A stretch of DNA of 64,000 nt from Saposhnikovia divaricata (lineage: Eukaryota; Streptophyta; Magnoliopsida; Apiales; Apiaceae): the NCBI GenBank assembly GCA_036435485.1, contig CM071595.1, positions 10,034,001-10,098,000 of the forward strand. Direction: 5' to 3'. The translations under genes and the position numbers were made by a program. Position 1 is the first letter of the stretch. The number at the start of each line of letters is the position of its first letter. This document shows, piece after piece, positions 24,501 to 35,531 of this stretch. A model generated the notes under the pieces. The model was not told where the DNA came from. It was given only the letters and a program-made list of their open reading frames with translations, and searched no databases.

Positions 24501-25101
24501 GGCAAGAAGCGAATAAAAGGAGAAATCCAGGGGTTGTCAACCCAGCTGATCCTTCAAAGGAGAGTCAGATAGTGTGGCAGCCTCCTCTGCAAGGCCAATA
24601 TAAATTAAATGTGGATGCGTCGCTTTACAAAGGAGAAGGAATGTTTACTCTGGGAATGGTTCTTCGTAATGATGCAGGTGCTTTTGTTATGGGAAAGAAT
24701 ATGAAAGTTGCAGGCGAGGTCCCAGTTTTGGAAGCAGAGGCCAGGGGTGTGTTAGAAGCAATTCAGTGGATTGATACTATTGGAGTTCATAATGTTATTA
24801 TCGAGAGCGATTCACAGGTGGTGGTGCATGCTTTAAAAACTGCTGAGTCGTATCAACTTGAAGTGGGTCATATCCTTGATGAGTGTAAAATGAAGGTCAA
24901 GAACCGAGCTGATGTATCCGTTGTGCATGTGAAAAAGCAAGCAAACAGGGCTGCGCATTTGATGGCTAGAGTTCCATGTTTGTTAAATAGCTTCAACTGT
25001 TTTATGTCTCCTCCAGAAATGTTGGTGGAGATGTTACCTTGTGAGTTTTTCAATTAATGAAATTCCATTTTCAAAAAAAAAAAAAAAAACAAGTATCCCT
25101 T
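21576..25101 (+). mobile_element. 5'-truncated L1-type LINE with poly-A tail
   Basis: The insert runs from 21576 to a poly-A run of about 17 bases at 25072-25089 and is flanked by a 13-bp target duplication. The frame starts downstream of the usual apurinic endonuclease domain, so the 5' part was lost, as is typical of incomplete L1 reverse transcription. Confidence 0.95.
21578..25057 (+). pseudogene. LINE ORF2 remnant: reverse transcriptase, zf-RVT and RNase H
   Basis: One frame is open from the truncation point to TAA 25055-25057 except for a single TAG at 22676-22678, shortly before ALKLDISKAYDRVDW. RT motifs include SAGPDGFSPAFFQ, LRPIALCNVLYKILAKVLA, RRGLRQGDPLSPYLF and the catalytic LLFADDSFLFF. 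The zf-RVT module follows (LWNMQVPHKLRVFMWR, ICPMCGTDIEHVRHLFFEC). The C-terminal RNase H has LNVDASLYKG, EAEARGVLEAI, VIIESDSQVVVHAL and VSVVHVKKQANRAAH, a domain typical of many plant L1 elements. The endonuclease is missing. With one stop and an intact remainder the copy is fairly young. Confidence 0.94.
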
Positions 25102-26869
25102 TCATTAATTATATGTCTTCATAAATCTAGAACATTAATAAATTTATTGTTCAAAAGAATCTTTTTGATAATTAATTGAGTTATCTGCTCAAAAGTGATA
25201 CTTACTCGAACATGGTTGATTTTGAATCAACAATATTGACTCGACCGCTAAACAGAGTCTGGTTAATCTTGTGATAACAAGTTCGATAGGAAAATATGTA
25301 GAGTCAAGTGTTGAAAAATCGGCATGCTTCCTTCCTCCACCCTCCAGTTTCCTAAATTGGGAAGTTCATCCCATTCATTCCGGATGATTTTTTGACCCAA
25401 AATAATTTGAAATATGTTGAAATAATACATTCAAATAACAATAGGTAATCTAAATTAATTAATTATTATTAAAGTAAGATAATAAAAATTAAATAATATT
25501 ATTAAAATCAACACCTATTCAATCATTATCTTTTGCTAATTATTTAAAAAAAATAAAAAAATAACGCTTCCATCTCATTATATTTTATCCTTATATAAAA
25601 TAAGCGTGGGGGATCTTATCCATTTTTTTTTGTAGTACGGTCATTGACAAAAAATTATGGATCGTTAGATTTTAAAATAGGTCAATATGATCCATTAGAT
25701 CTAATTTTAAAAAGTTTATTTGATTGTTAAAATGATTATATTCAAATATCAAACACTAAATTTAATAATCTAAACCAAATATAAGTAGATTTCTAAATTT
25801 AATAGAATTAGATCTAATATTAGAAAGTAACTTGATTTGATTAATAGTAGGATTATATTCAAATGCGAAAAAGTAAATATTAATAAAATTAACCAAATTT
25901 AAACTAAATATAAGTAGATTTTTAAAATTGAATAAAAGTTATAATGTAAAAATTCGTAACTTTCTTATATCTTCAATTTCCTAGTAGTTTTCAATTCCTA
26001 AGTGTTCGGATAATAATTGTTAAACTATCACCAAATTAAAAAAAAATGATTTCTTAAGTATGCGTGACCCTTAAAAATGTCTAAATTTAATTTTTAGGAC
26101 TCAAGATAAAGTAAAAATAGTAAATTGAACGTGTGAATTTTAATAAATAATTTTTTTACATATTTATTATACTCGAATTTGGTTATTTTTTCTCTGAATC
26201 TTACAAATTTAAGAGTTCTTTATTTTCTTCAATAAAATATTAAAATTTATTTGATGAAAATCAAATTCAATATAAATAAATTTTAATAAATATAAATATT
26301 AAGAAAAATTTATTTAATAATATAATTCATATAATTATAAATATAAAAAAGAATTGTGCATTTCACGGGCTTATATAAAATATTACATATTAAAATAATT
26401 CAAAATTTGAAGAATAAACAAGGAACAAAATAAACAAACACCAATAAAAAGTAGTTACATAAAAAAATCACAAATAAAATCTGAAAAACACAAAAAAGAA
26501 GAAGAAAATCAATCAAATGAAAACAGAAAACAAGTGATATCGGTAATTAAGCTTATCAGACAGTTGGATATACTGTACGTTGAGATGAGGGATGAGAAAA
26601 ACCTCAATTAAAAATAAAATGTTGAAATGTTGTGCTTGACTTTCATTTATTTTCTATTATTGAATCACGATAATTATTTAAACAAATTTATCTGAAAGCT
26701 CCTAATATGTTGAACATCTAATATAAAAAAACTTGAAAAATTCAAATTTAGAAAAAGAATAAATAAACAATCACCAATTAAATAAATTAGTTACGTAACA
26801 AAAACTTCAAATATAATATAAAAAACACAAGAAATTAATCAAATAAAAAAAGAGGAAAACAAGTGATAA
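25102..26869. other. AT-rich intergenic stretch with relics of the NLR 3' end
   Basis: No gene is seen. Two relics occur. Bases 25311-25380 resemble the LRR-coding stretch at about 27056-27125 (shared GCATGCTTCCTTCCTCCACC, then AAATTGGGAAG). Bases about 26401-26535 resemble the 3' flank at 26751-26865 (CAAACACCAAT, AGTTAC, AAACACA, CAAGTGATA in the same order). The rest is AT-rich and featureless to the eye. Confidence 0.6.
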
Positions 26870-29800
26870 TCATTGTTCTATAGTGAGATCAGGGATATGG
26901 GCAACCTTGTAAAAGTCGGGTCCTTGTTCACCATTTTCGGAGCGTACCTTATCACAAAATTCTAAAGGCATTGCCCACAAAACTAGTTTTCCAAGGGAAT
27001 TGACTATTGAGAAATATGACTCCTTCCGGAAGCTCCTCCAACTTTGGACAGTAGTCAATTCCCAGGTGTTGAAGAATGGGCATGCTTCCTTCCTCCACCC
27101 TCCATTTTTCCAAATTGGGAAGAGCCCCCATTTGAAGGCTGGTGAGTGTTGGGAAACCCATGGCTGAGCACACCATTTCCTTCCCCATATATGAGTAATT
27201 TAAATCCAATTTCCTCAAAGTTGGAATCTTCTCCAGTACTGGCATCGGGTCTTCCTCTAGCTCCGAATTATACAATTTAAGTGTGGTGATACGGATCAAA
27301 GATGCATCTATATGAGTATGATTAAGTTGTTGCTGCTGCTGCTCAAATAATACAGACAACTCTGGGAGCTCTCCATTTATTGATAATTCCTCAAGGTTGA
27401 ACTTATGATTCCACAACAACTCCTTTATCATATCTGGATTATTTACCAACCCTCGATCTAACATGTAAATATCAAGGGCCAAGTACTGGAGACAGGAATT
27501 TGATGACAAGGCCATACCTGATAAGTACTTGAACATCTCTTTCACATCATCATACTTACCCCGCCATTCTATCAACGTTAGTCTCCTAAGACTGGATAAT
27601 TTTGGTAGATCCTTAACCTCACACAACCTAGTATCAAAATTCTCCAGTGTTTCTAATTTGCTCAACCCATCGAACCTTAATTTGAAATTCTTCCCAAATC
27701 TGTTGTACAAATCTGGTAGATACAAATGACGCAAATGTGCCAACTTGCCCAAAACAGTACTTGACTCGGGTGACATATAGTTATCTTTCTCTAGTTTGAG
27801 AGTCTGTAGCAGCACCAACTTTTGTATCCATGGTACAATAATCAAATAAGAATTCCTTGCACTAAGATATCTCAAGTAAATAAGGCTGCCTATTACTCTT
27901 CCAATACTAGTACCAAAAAGATTACCTGAAACAGTTTGGCGATCAAGGTAAACATTTTCCAGAGCCAAAACTCTTAGCAACTTAAAATTAGCAAAATGCG
28001 ACCCCAGTACTGGTTTCAGACTAACACATCTACCACCATTCATAAGTAACATGGATCGATACTTCTGGTGATTGGGTTTGTTGAAATTTAAGGATCTTGC
28101 TTTTATGCTACTATATTCCTCATGACAATGAACTACAAGTTGTCGAGTGTAAGCAAACATGGAAAGGTGAAAATCGTTTCCTCCTCGAATATCAATTGCT
28201 TCAAAAAAAATCTTCTTTTTTTGCTATTGATAGAGATAGGTCTCTCATAAGGTCATGAAGAGAACAACTTCTGAACTTTTTAGAAGATGATTCCAAAACA
28301 TTAAATCTCACTTGAACCATACTCCTATGGACCAATTCTCCCAGGTAAGATTCAGCGACTTGCATCATTGTTTCTCCTTCTCTTTTATCACTGGATAGTA
28401 CAATGCCTTCAGCGATCCATAACTGATATAAATCTTCTGCATCTATCCATTCATCTTCCCTGTATTTACCTAAATATAAAAAGCATGGCTTCAATTGAGA
28501 GGGCAAATCGTTGTAACTCCGAGCTAAAACGTTAAGTAATTGTTCTTGTTGATCTTCTCCCAACCCCTTGCCCTTTCTTAGGGATGGTAGACTATCATTA
28601 TACACCTTTTCCCACTCTATCAATGAAGGTTTAGTAACAAGAATTCCACCCAAAATCACTATGGCTAGTGGAAGACCGGCACAATATTTCACCATTTCTC
28701 TTCCCATATCTTCCATTCTTTTAAAATCTCTGGCAATGTCTGTACCAGAGAAAACAACAAGAAAGATACATATAAGGCTACATAAATATTAAGCTACGCC
28801 TATTAAATAAGGCCAAAGAATAATAGTCACATAGAAATAGGTAAGAATCTAATTTGACTGAGATTAACTTTAACATTTCTCCTTAAAATTCACTTCTAGT
28901 CACTTTAACATGAACTTTCAATTTAATTAGTCAGATATAATCAGTAGGCAACTGGTGTTTAATTCGTATGTTTTAAGAAACATGGTTCAACTACATTTGT
29001 TTTTCGTATTTAGGAGTTTCAGGGTACTGCATTGGATTTTTCCAGTCTAGTTTTCAGATAAAACAAATCAGCTGACGTTCATTAGAGGTGTCATAACTTT
29101 GCACAAATAATATGAAACATAATGAATGCGTGTAAATTACATACGTACCTAGACAATCTCCTCTTGGGGTAAGTGCTTTCAACCGAAGTAGCTCCCAACT
29201 TTGATCTGCGCTTAGAGATTCTGGTTGGTGAATGATACCTTTTGGATTTACATACTCAGCAACATCAACCTTGCGACTTGTAAGCATTAACTTGCTTATA
29301 GATTTTTCAGCTGTAAACGCCACTTTTATAGAATCCCAAGCATCGTTTGACCATATGTCATCCAGGACTATCAAGCATTTTTTCTTTTGCTGGATTTGTT
29401 GTAGATTTTCCGCTAACTTGTCATTGTCCATCTTAAGAATTTCCTCTTTTCTTTCATGGACGAGACATATAAGAATTCGCTGCAACACCTCTTTCGTTTG
29501 CCACTTCTGTGAAATGGAAACCCAGGCTAGACCAGCAAAGTAATTCTTGATGGCGGCATGATTGTATATTTTTTGAGCGAGAGTGGTCTTACCAAGACCT
29601 CCCATTCCACAAATAGAGATGAGCGGGTAGGAGTCATCACTTTCATCCACCAGATATCCCACCAATCGATCAACATCTGCCTGAAGTCCAACAAATATTT
29701 CTGGTTCAACCGTAGTGAAAGTGTGAAATCGCTTTAGCTTTCCCAGTGTTGAATTTGATGATTCTGCGGATTGTAACGTTGATCTGATATTATAATCACC

Positions 29801-30145
29801 AAAGCGATTATAAATGACAGACATGTTTCTTTGAATATCTTTGATCTTTACTCTGCACTTGTTCTCTTGTTTTCTTCTCTTTCTTTCACTGGATGAAGAA
29901 GCTTTGACAAGAAAAGTTTCAACAACATTTTCAGCATCATAGGCAAGATCTCGCACGACGCGGAGCAAACTGCGGATTTTCTCTTCATCTAACCTTGAAT
30001 CAGCATCTCTTAAGAAAGTCTTCATCCGCATGAACTCTGTCACCAGTTCTTGAATTTCATCTTGCACTCCATGCAGTACTTGAGCTTCTTCGGTCAATAA
30101 ATCAGTGAGCCTTCCGACAACAATCGACACAATTGCTTCAGCCAT
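26870..30145 (-). pseudogene. CC-NB-LRR (RPP13-like) resistance gene relative, one intron, two frameshifts
   Basis: Exon 1 (30145-29149) encodes a Rx-type coiled coil (MAEAIVSIVVGRLTDLL, RDLAYDAENVVETF near residue 70), the P-loop GMGGLGKTT (about 180-188), RNBS-A (FAGLAWVSISQ), kinase-2 CLIVLDDIW (about 257-265) and RNBS-B LMLTSRK. A 409-base GT-AG intron (29148-28740) follows. Exon 2 continues with GLPLAIVILGG, RNBS-D (PCFLYLGKYREDEWIDAEDLYQLWIAEG), the MHD-type LHDLMRDL and then LRRs to TGA 26870-26872. NLRs detect pathogen effectors and trigger immunity. A run of 8 T (28203-28210) shifts the frame just after LHDLMRDLSLSIAKKEDFF. A second shift near 27000-27015 moves the C terminus (DKVRSENGEQGPDFYKVAHIPDLTIEQ) to another frame. 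Undisturbed length would be near 950 residues. It is probably a pseudogene, but see the homopolymer finding. Confidence 0.88.
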
Positions 30146-31574
30146 TTAGAAACCAAGCACAGATGTATTAGTTGAAATGCAGATGAAATGGCTTATTGTA
30201 AAACAAAGATATAACTATAGCTATAAGGAACGAGTGGACAAGGTTTCTCAACCAGTATTAAATTATTGTACTCTTTTTGACCAGTTTCTTCGATCAATAA
30301 GTTACTCAACCTTCCCCACACAAATGTGTAGTCAATGTAGATTATTATTAATAACTATTATTAATATAAATGTATGTATTTTAAAATAATAATTAAAATA
30401 AATAATTAAGATAATTTTTATATTCATGAGATTTACAAAATTAAAAATTAATTTTAATAATAAAAACATATATACAACTTAAAATTTTGATAATAAAATA
30501 TAATTAAAACATATATACCTCTCTGTAACATTTCTCCTGTGCGAACACATCAACTCTTAGAATTTCAAACTCTACTTATTACTATAATTGTTGTCAGTTC
30601 AAGGAAGTTTCGTTGAAAGAATAAAAGTTTCAAATGTGATGGCTTTATAAAGGAAATTTGTATAATATATTTCAAATGAATAAGATACTTTATGAATATG
30701 TTCTTTTTTATTTAATAATTATTAATATGTTCTATAGTTAACTTTAACTCACATGTAACTCGTTTAAATATAATTAAGTTATAAATTTTTGATAAATATG
30801 ATTATAATGTTCCTCATGCAAAACAATATATGAAAATAGAAATTAGGTTTTAATAGATAAGTAAAATCACCCGCCAATTCTTATAGTATGTAGCCCATTC
30901 CCTCGCACTCCCTATCATTGGATATGTCCGATTAGCTCTAACTCAAAGAAAAAAAAGGATTAGATAGGAAGTAGATGAATGATTTGGTTGGTTTGAATTA
31001 GTTTTAGTTTTTGATTTTCGATTACAAGGATTGTTACGTTGTTAATTTCAAACGATGATAATATGATTTGTGATCTATGTTTTTGATTTTTTTACAGATA
31101 TTTTTCTATTTTACACTACACTTATGTTGCTCCAGAATTTTAATGCCCTTGTTTGAAAATTTTGCATGATATTCTTTTTGTTGCATATTGTTGTCGATGT
31201 AATTTTTTTTTTTTTTTGTCAAAGTTGTCGATGTAATTAACAAAGAAGTAGGTAGTACATAAAACTGCACCACTTATATATCCAGGGTTAGATTTGAAGT
31301 ACTCTCTAATTTTGGTTTTGTTTATATTTTTACTCTGTAGAGATTCAAACATGTGTAAAGCATCATTATTTATACAAAAAAAGGTTATATTTGTTATATT
31401 AAATTGTGAAGTAATGAAATTAATTATGATTAATTTAAAATTGTAAATAATTTTGAAAATGGAACATATTTATAAATACAATTATAAATGGGGCATATTT
31501 ATAAATCAATTTTTAAATGGGATATATTAATAAAAAAACCCCTTTATAAATGCAGGTTGAAGTTCAAAATATTA
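30146..31574. other. AT-rich intergenic region upstream of the NLR gene
   Basis: It holds the presumed NLR promoter (not resolvable by eye) and AT-rich sequence. No gene, RNA or clear transposon terminus is seen before the CACTA end at 31575. Confidence 0.6.
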
Positions 31575-31590
31575 CAGTAGTACAGACTGG

Positions 31591-31908
31591 ACCTATAGCG
31601 TCGCCTATATAGACCTATAGCGTCCGTTGTTTGGCGTAGTATATGCGTCGGTTATTTAAATGACCAACGCTATAGGTGTAGCTTACAGCGTCGCCCGTTA
31701 AAATACCGACGCTATAGATGTATCTTATAGCGTCGCACCTTTAAAATGCCGACGATATAGGTACAGCTTATAGCGTCGCCCCTTAAAATGCCGACGCTAT
31801 AGGTATAGCTTATAGCGTCGCCCTTTCAAATGACCAATGCTATAGGTTAATCTTTTTTTAAAAAAAACCTATAGCGTCGCCCTTTCAAATGACCGACGCT
31901 ATAGGTCA
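31591..31908. repeat. CACTA subterminal repeats, six or so palindromic units
   Basis: Units alternate TATAGCGTCGCC and GGCGACGCTATA-like arms with a short TTAAAATG-like spacer and a period of about 42 bases. Each unit can fold into a hairpin. In En/Spm elements subterminal repeats are the binding sites of the TNPA-type protein. Some arms carry single-base changes (GACGATATA, AATGCTATA). Confidence 0.9.
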
Positions 31909-33909
31909 ATTTTTTTTAAAAAAAATAATTTGAAAATTGGAATTTCACCATTACAAAGAGAACATTGGCCTGGATACTCACTGCTATTCTATTGTACAAT
32001 ATATAAACCAAATTGCAAGATTATAAACTGAATTACAAGATTATAATTGCAAGATTATGGTCCACAAATTGTTACGTACAAGCAAGGTTGTATTGTTACT
32101 ACCATTAAATACATTATTACAAATTGCAAGAACATTAAATAATTTTTCCAAAGCTATTTTTTCCACCATCCTTAGATAGGCAATGTGTCTTACATTCTTG
32201 ATTTTGCAAACACCACAGCGCTGCCGCCCATGTTCGTAGCCCCTGAACTTGTCCATGTTTCTCCGAACTGATCATTAATGCAGATTCTATTATTCTCATT
32301 AATGCAGATTCTACGCTTGACCAATTCTCAGTACCAACTGGTCAATTGCATGTGACTTTCCCGACTTTCTCCGATCCTGCAAAATTGTTCAGATATATGA
32401 ATCAGCTCAATAAGCTTGCTTGTACAAGTTAAAACGATGGATTTATGCGTTTTAACTTGGATCAATGATGGGCATGCCAAACGCGTAAATTGATTATTAA
32501 GGTCAATATTGCAGGTATATGTTTCCCTTGAACCACCATGTTGGACATTAGACACAGACAAACTTATGAAGTCTTTACTGCCAGGACAAAAGCTATAGTA
32601 TTGAACAGGTATGCATAATCTTGTATAGGTGTAATTTTTCTATGTATGGGAGAAGTCTCAAGTATAAAGGTTATAATTGTATGTGTTTGCATAGTACTGC
32701 ACAATCAAGAACATCACTATTGCAAGAATGAACATATCATCAGGAACAAATATACTTTTCTTATGAGGCTTAATGACAGATTATTCCAACCTTAAATGCT
32801 AAATGTGTATGCACACTGATCGCCAACTTTATTCCTTATTTGATAAGAAGATGTTTTCTAAAAACATAAATTAGATGTAACCTCATGCACAACAGCACAA
32901 GACAAAATGAACCACAATAATAAAGTTTACTTTAAAGAGGAAAAAAAGACAAATAAATAATTCAAATAGGTGCAGCACTTTAGACATGCAGAGTATATGC
33001 AAGTAATAAAACAGCCCAAGTAACAACTGGTTTGCTAAATTCTTCTAGCACTATTATCAGCCATACGTCATGCAAGAAACAAGAGAACTTCAAGATCAGA
33101 AAATCTTGTTAAAGAAGTAATAAAACAGCCCAGGTAACAACTGGTTTGCTAAAATCTTCCCACTGAATAAAATCAGTAAGCTCAATGTCAACATCAGATA
33201 GAATATGTCTCATCACGATAGGTAGAACATTGCTGATCAAAGAACTGTAATTACAAGTATTCAATTGATCACGATAGTTGTCAAGATTTTGGCATACGCC
33301 GATTTTTGGAGGGGGTGTACTTTTGCATGCTCCCGTTAAATTTAAACAGAAAATTTTGTATGGTGATAGAACAATTGAGGGAAGAAAGTATGACAACAAA
33401 AAGGCCAAGCAACAATACTACAAGCAAGAGTACTAGTATTAAAATTCCAAGCAACTTGTTGGTGTGACCAACTTAAAAGCTTAGAAACAGAAAACAAGGG
33501 AATCCCACATCGAAATAGTAGAGTGCAACACACTAGCAGCTTAGTATTAATAAGGACATAGATGCAACAGTGCAACATACTTACCTGGATGGGATCGATG
33601 GGTGATCAACACCAGAATATGTCTCATCACGATAGGTAGAATATGTCTCAGTAATTGAATACTTGTATTCAATTATTATATATGCAAGTAATAAAACAGC
33701 CAAGGTAACAACTGGTTTGCTAAAATCTTGTTTAATTTGTAGGGCTTTGACCAACTTCCAATAGCCATGGCACAATACTTACTTGCATCTAAATTACTGT
33801 ATAAAGTATAAACTGATATACTTCTAATAAAACTGTTGGCTATAGGCTGGAAAGATGGGAGACATACAACAGATGGGATAATTGATACAGGGACATTATT
33901 AGTACCTGA
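31909..33909. other. CACTA 3' non-coding region with internal direct repeats
   Basis: No gene is seen. A 45-base segment (AAGTAATAAAACAGCC, then GTAACAACTGGTTTGCTAAA) occurs at about 33001, 33114 and 33686. ATGTCTCATCACGATAGG occurs at about 33206 and 33617. Short open frames here (for example 33109-33408, minus) are built from these repeats and are not convincing. Confidence 0.6.
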
Positions 33910-35531
33910 TTAAAGACATTCTCGGATAAAATATTTTGCCCAGAGCTCACGTACGTCAGTCATTTCCTTTTTGTTATAGCGTCTTGAAGCAAGAACCTTC
34001 AAAATATAGAAGATTGCATATTTTTAGACAATTTTTAGTCCGATATTTGTAAAACAATGCTAACTAGTTTTGTCTCTTACCACTTTCCAATTTGTCCGTT
34101 TTTTTAGAATGCATGATTATGTCATGCATGTATTTCATAACAAAAAAACCACACTCCGTTCCACCACGTTGTTGAGGACACTACGAAGAAGGCAACAATT
34201 TTTATTAAGTACAAAAAAAAATCAATGGACGAATTTAAATGTATAGTTCAAGTAGGTTATACCTGAGCCTCGTTGTGAATAATGAGAAATTCTTTTCTAT
34301 ATCTCAATCCACCTTCTACTGTGTATAACTTAAATGCGCTGTGAAATAAGTATACGTCACAATTCACATCTCCGACAAAGGTGGACTATGTTAAATGTAA
34401 ATTCATATATTTAACTTACTTTTGCACAGGTGTCTTCAAGCGTATATTCCTTTCTCTTTTCAACGAATCAAATATATAAATAACACTTTCTTTGAGACTG
34501 AAAAGGAGCAATATCCAGTGGTTGCTACAATAATACACACATACATACATTAAAATATGCACATGTATATAGTATGTATAATTTAATTTTAATTCGTTCT
34601 TACTCTTGGACGTAAGGTGCTAGAATGAAATGCCTCTCTTTATTGGCAACCAAAGTTGTTGTGATGTAATCACATGCTTCCTGGCTACGTTCATAGTCAC
34701 CGTTATTCGGTATTGCCAATCTAGATGGCAACATGAATGCAAATCTTTCTTCTTTCAACTCACTGCATAGTGTCCCAAGATACCTACAAATTAAAGTAAC
34801 TTGTCACAATAAACATGTGTATATGTACTCGAATGATTTTAAAGTTAATTGAGCAAAAAAGACTTGTCTTACTTGATAAAAATTTCCACAACAGGCATGT
34901 TTAAACAACTAAATGTTAAAAATTCATCAATATCAACAGGGGATACATATATGGTGTGTTGTCCACTTTCTTCTAACTTGAATAACACATCTTTTTTAGC
35001 AGAGGTCCTCCTTTTAACCAAGAAACGTAAAGATTGGCAATGCTCAGTTAACTGTTTATCATCACCATCCCTTGTCAGTGGTGGTGTTTTATTGACGGGA
35101 GTCGCCGAACCTTTGCTTTCAAGTATTTTAGGCATCCTAGTACCCTTTTCTAGAATGTTTTCCAAGGGGGATCCTGATCAAACACGATTAGCCACATGAT
35201 ATATTGCAAATATATGAGAAAAATAACTTCAACACTTCAATTTCAATGTCAAAAAATATACCTGTCCCAACGTGACAAGGTCATTTGGCCATTGGACAAA
35301 ACTACCAACTGCACTTCCTTCCGTCTCAAGTTCGTCACATGGCACCGGAAGTCGAGTAAGCTGATATTCAGGTCCAACATCATCAACTGATACTTTTATA
35401 TTATGAGAGAGAATCGGATTATTATGAACCATATTATCACTTTGATTATTTGCCGGAAAAACAGTCCCCTTTGCCACGACAACTCTTCCTTTTTCCTGAT
35501 CTACCACCCAAAGACAACATAGGGTCGGACC
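33910..35531 (-). CDS. CACTA accessory gene: TNP1/En-Spm-like module with C-terminal ULP1 (C48) protease
   Basis: I read seven minus-strand exons from GT-AG sites: 35531-35262, 35173-34873, 34783-34604, 34524-34420, 34338-34263, 34180-34081, and a last one ending in TAA 33912-33910. Exon 1 (VVVAKGTVFP, NIKVSVDDV, LPVPCDELETEGSAVGSFVQWPNDLV) resembles the TNP1/En-Spm transposase or DUF8039 module. Exons 3-7 form a C48 cysteine protease: RHFILAPY, catalytic His in NHWILLLFSLK, Asp in YIFDSLKRERN, catalytic Cys in RGGTECGFFVMKYM, and the end TDVRELWAKYFIREC. ULP1 proteases remove SUMO; the role in transposition is unknown. Joins between exons 3-4, 4-5, 5-6 and 6's start keep phase. Exons 1-2 and 6-7 do not, so a frameshift or different sites are likely. 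Exons further upstream may exist. Confidence 0.75.

Noticed and set aside
31591..31908. Regularly spaced palindromic repeats resembling a CRISPR array
   Set aside because: The spacers are themselves repeats, the unit is a hairpin of about 42 bases, and it sits at the end of a CACTA element with a matching unit at 59037. This is a subterminal transposon repeat in plant DNA.
33109..33408. 99-aa minus-strand frame in the CACTA 3' region
   Set aside because: It overlaps internal direct repeats, matches no family, and lies beyond the stop of the ULP1-like gene.
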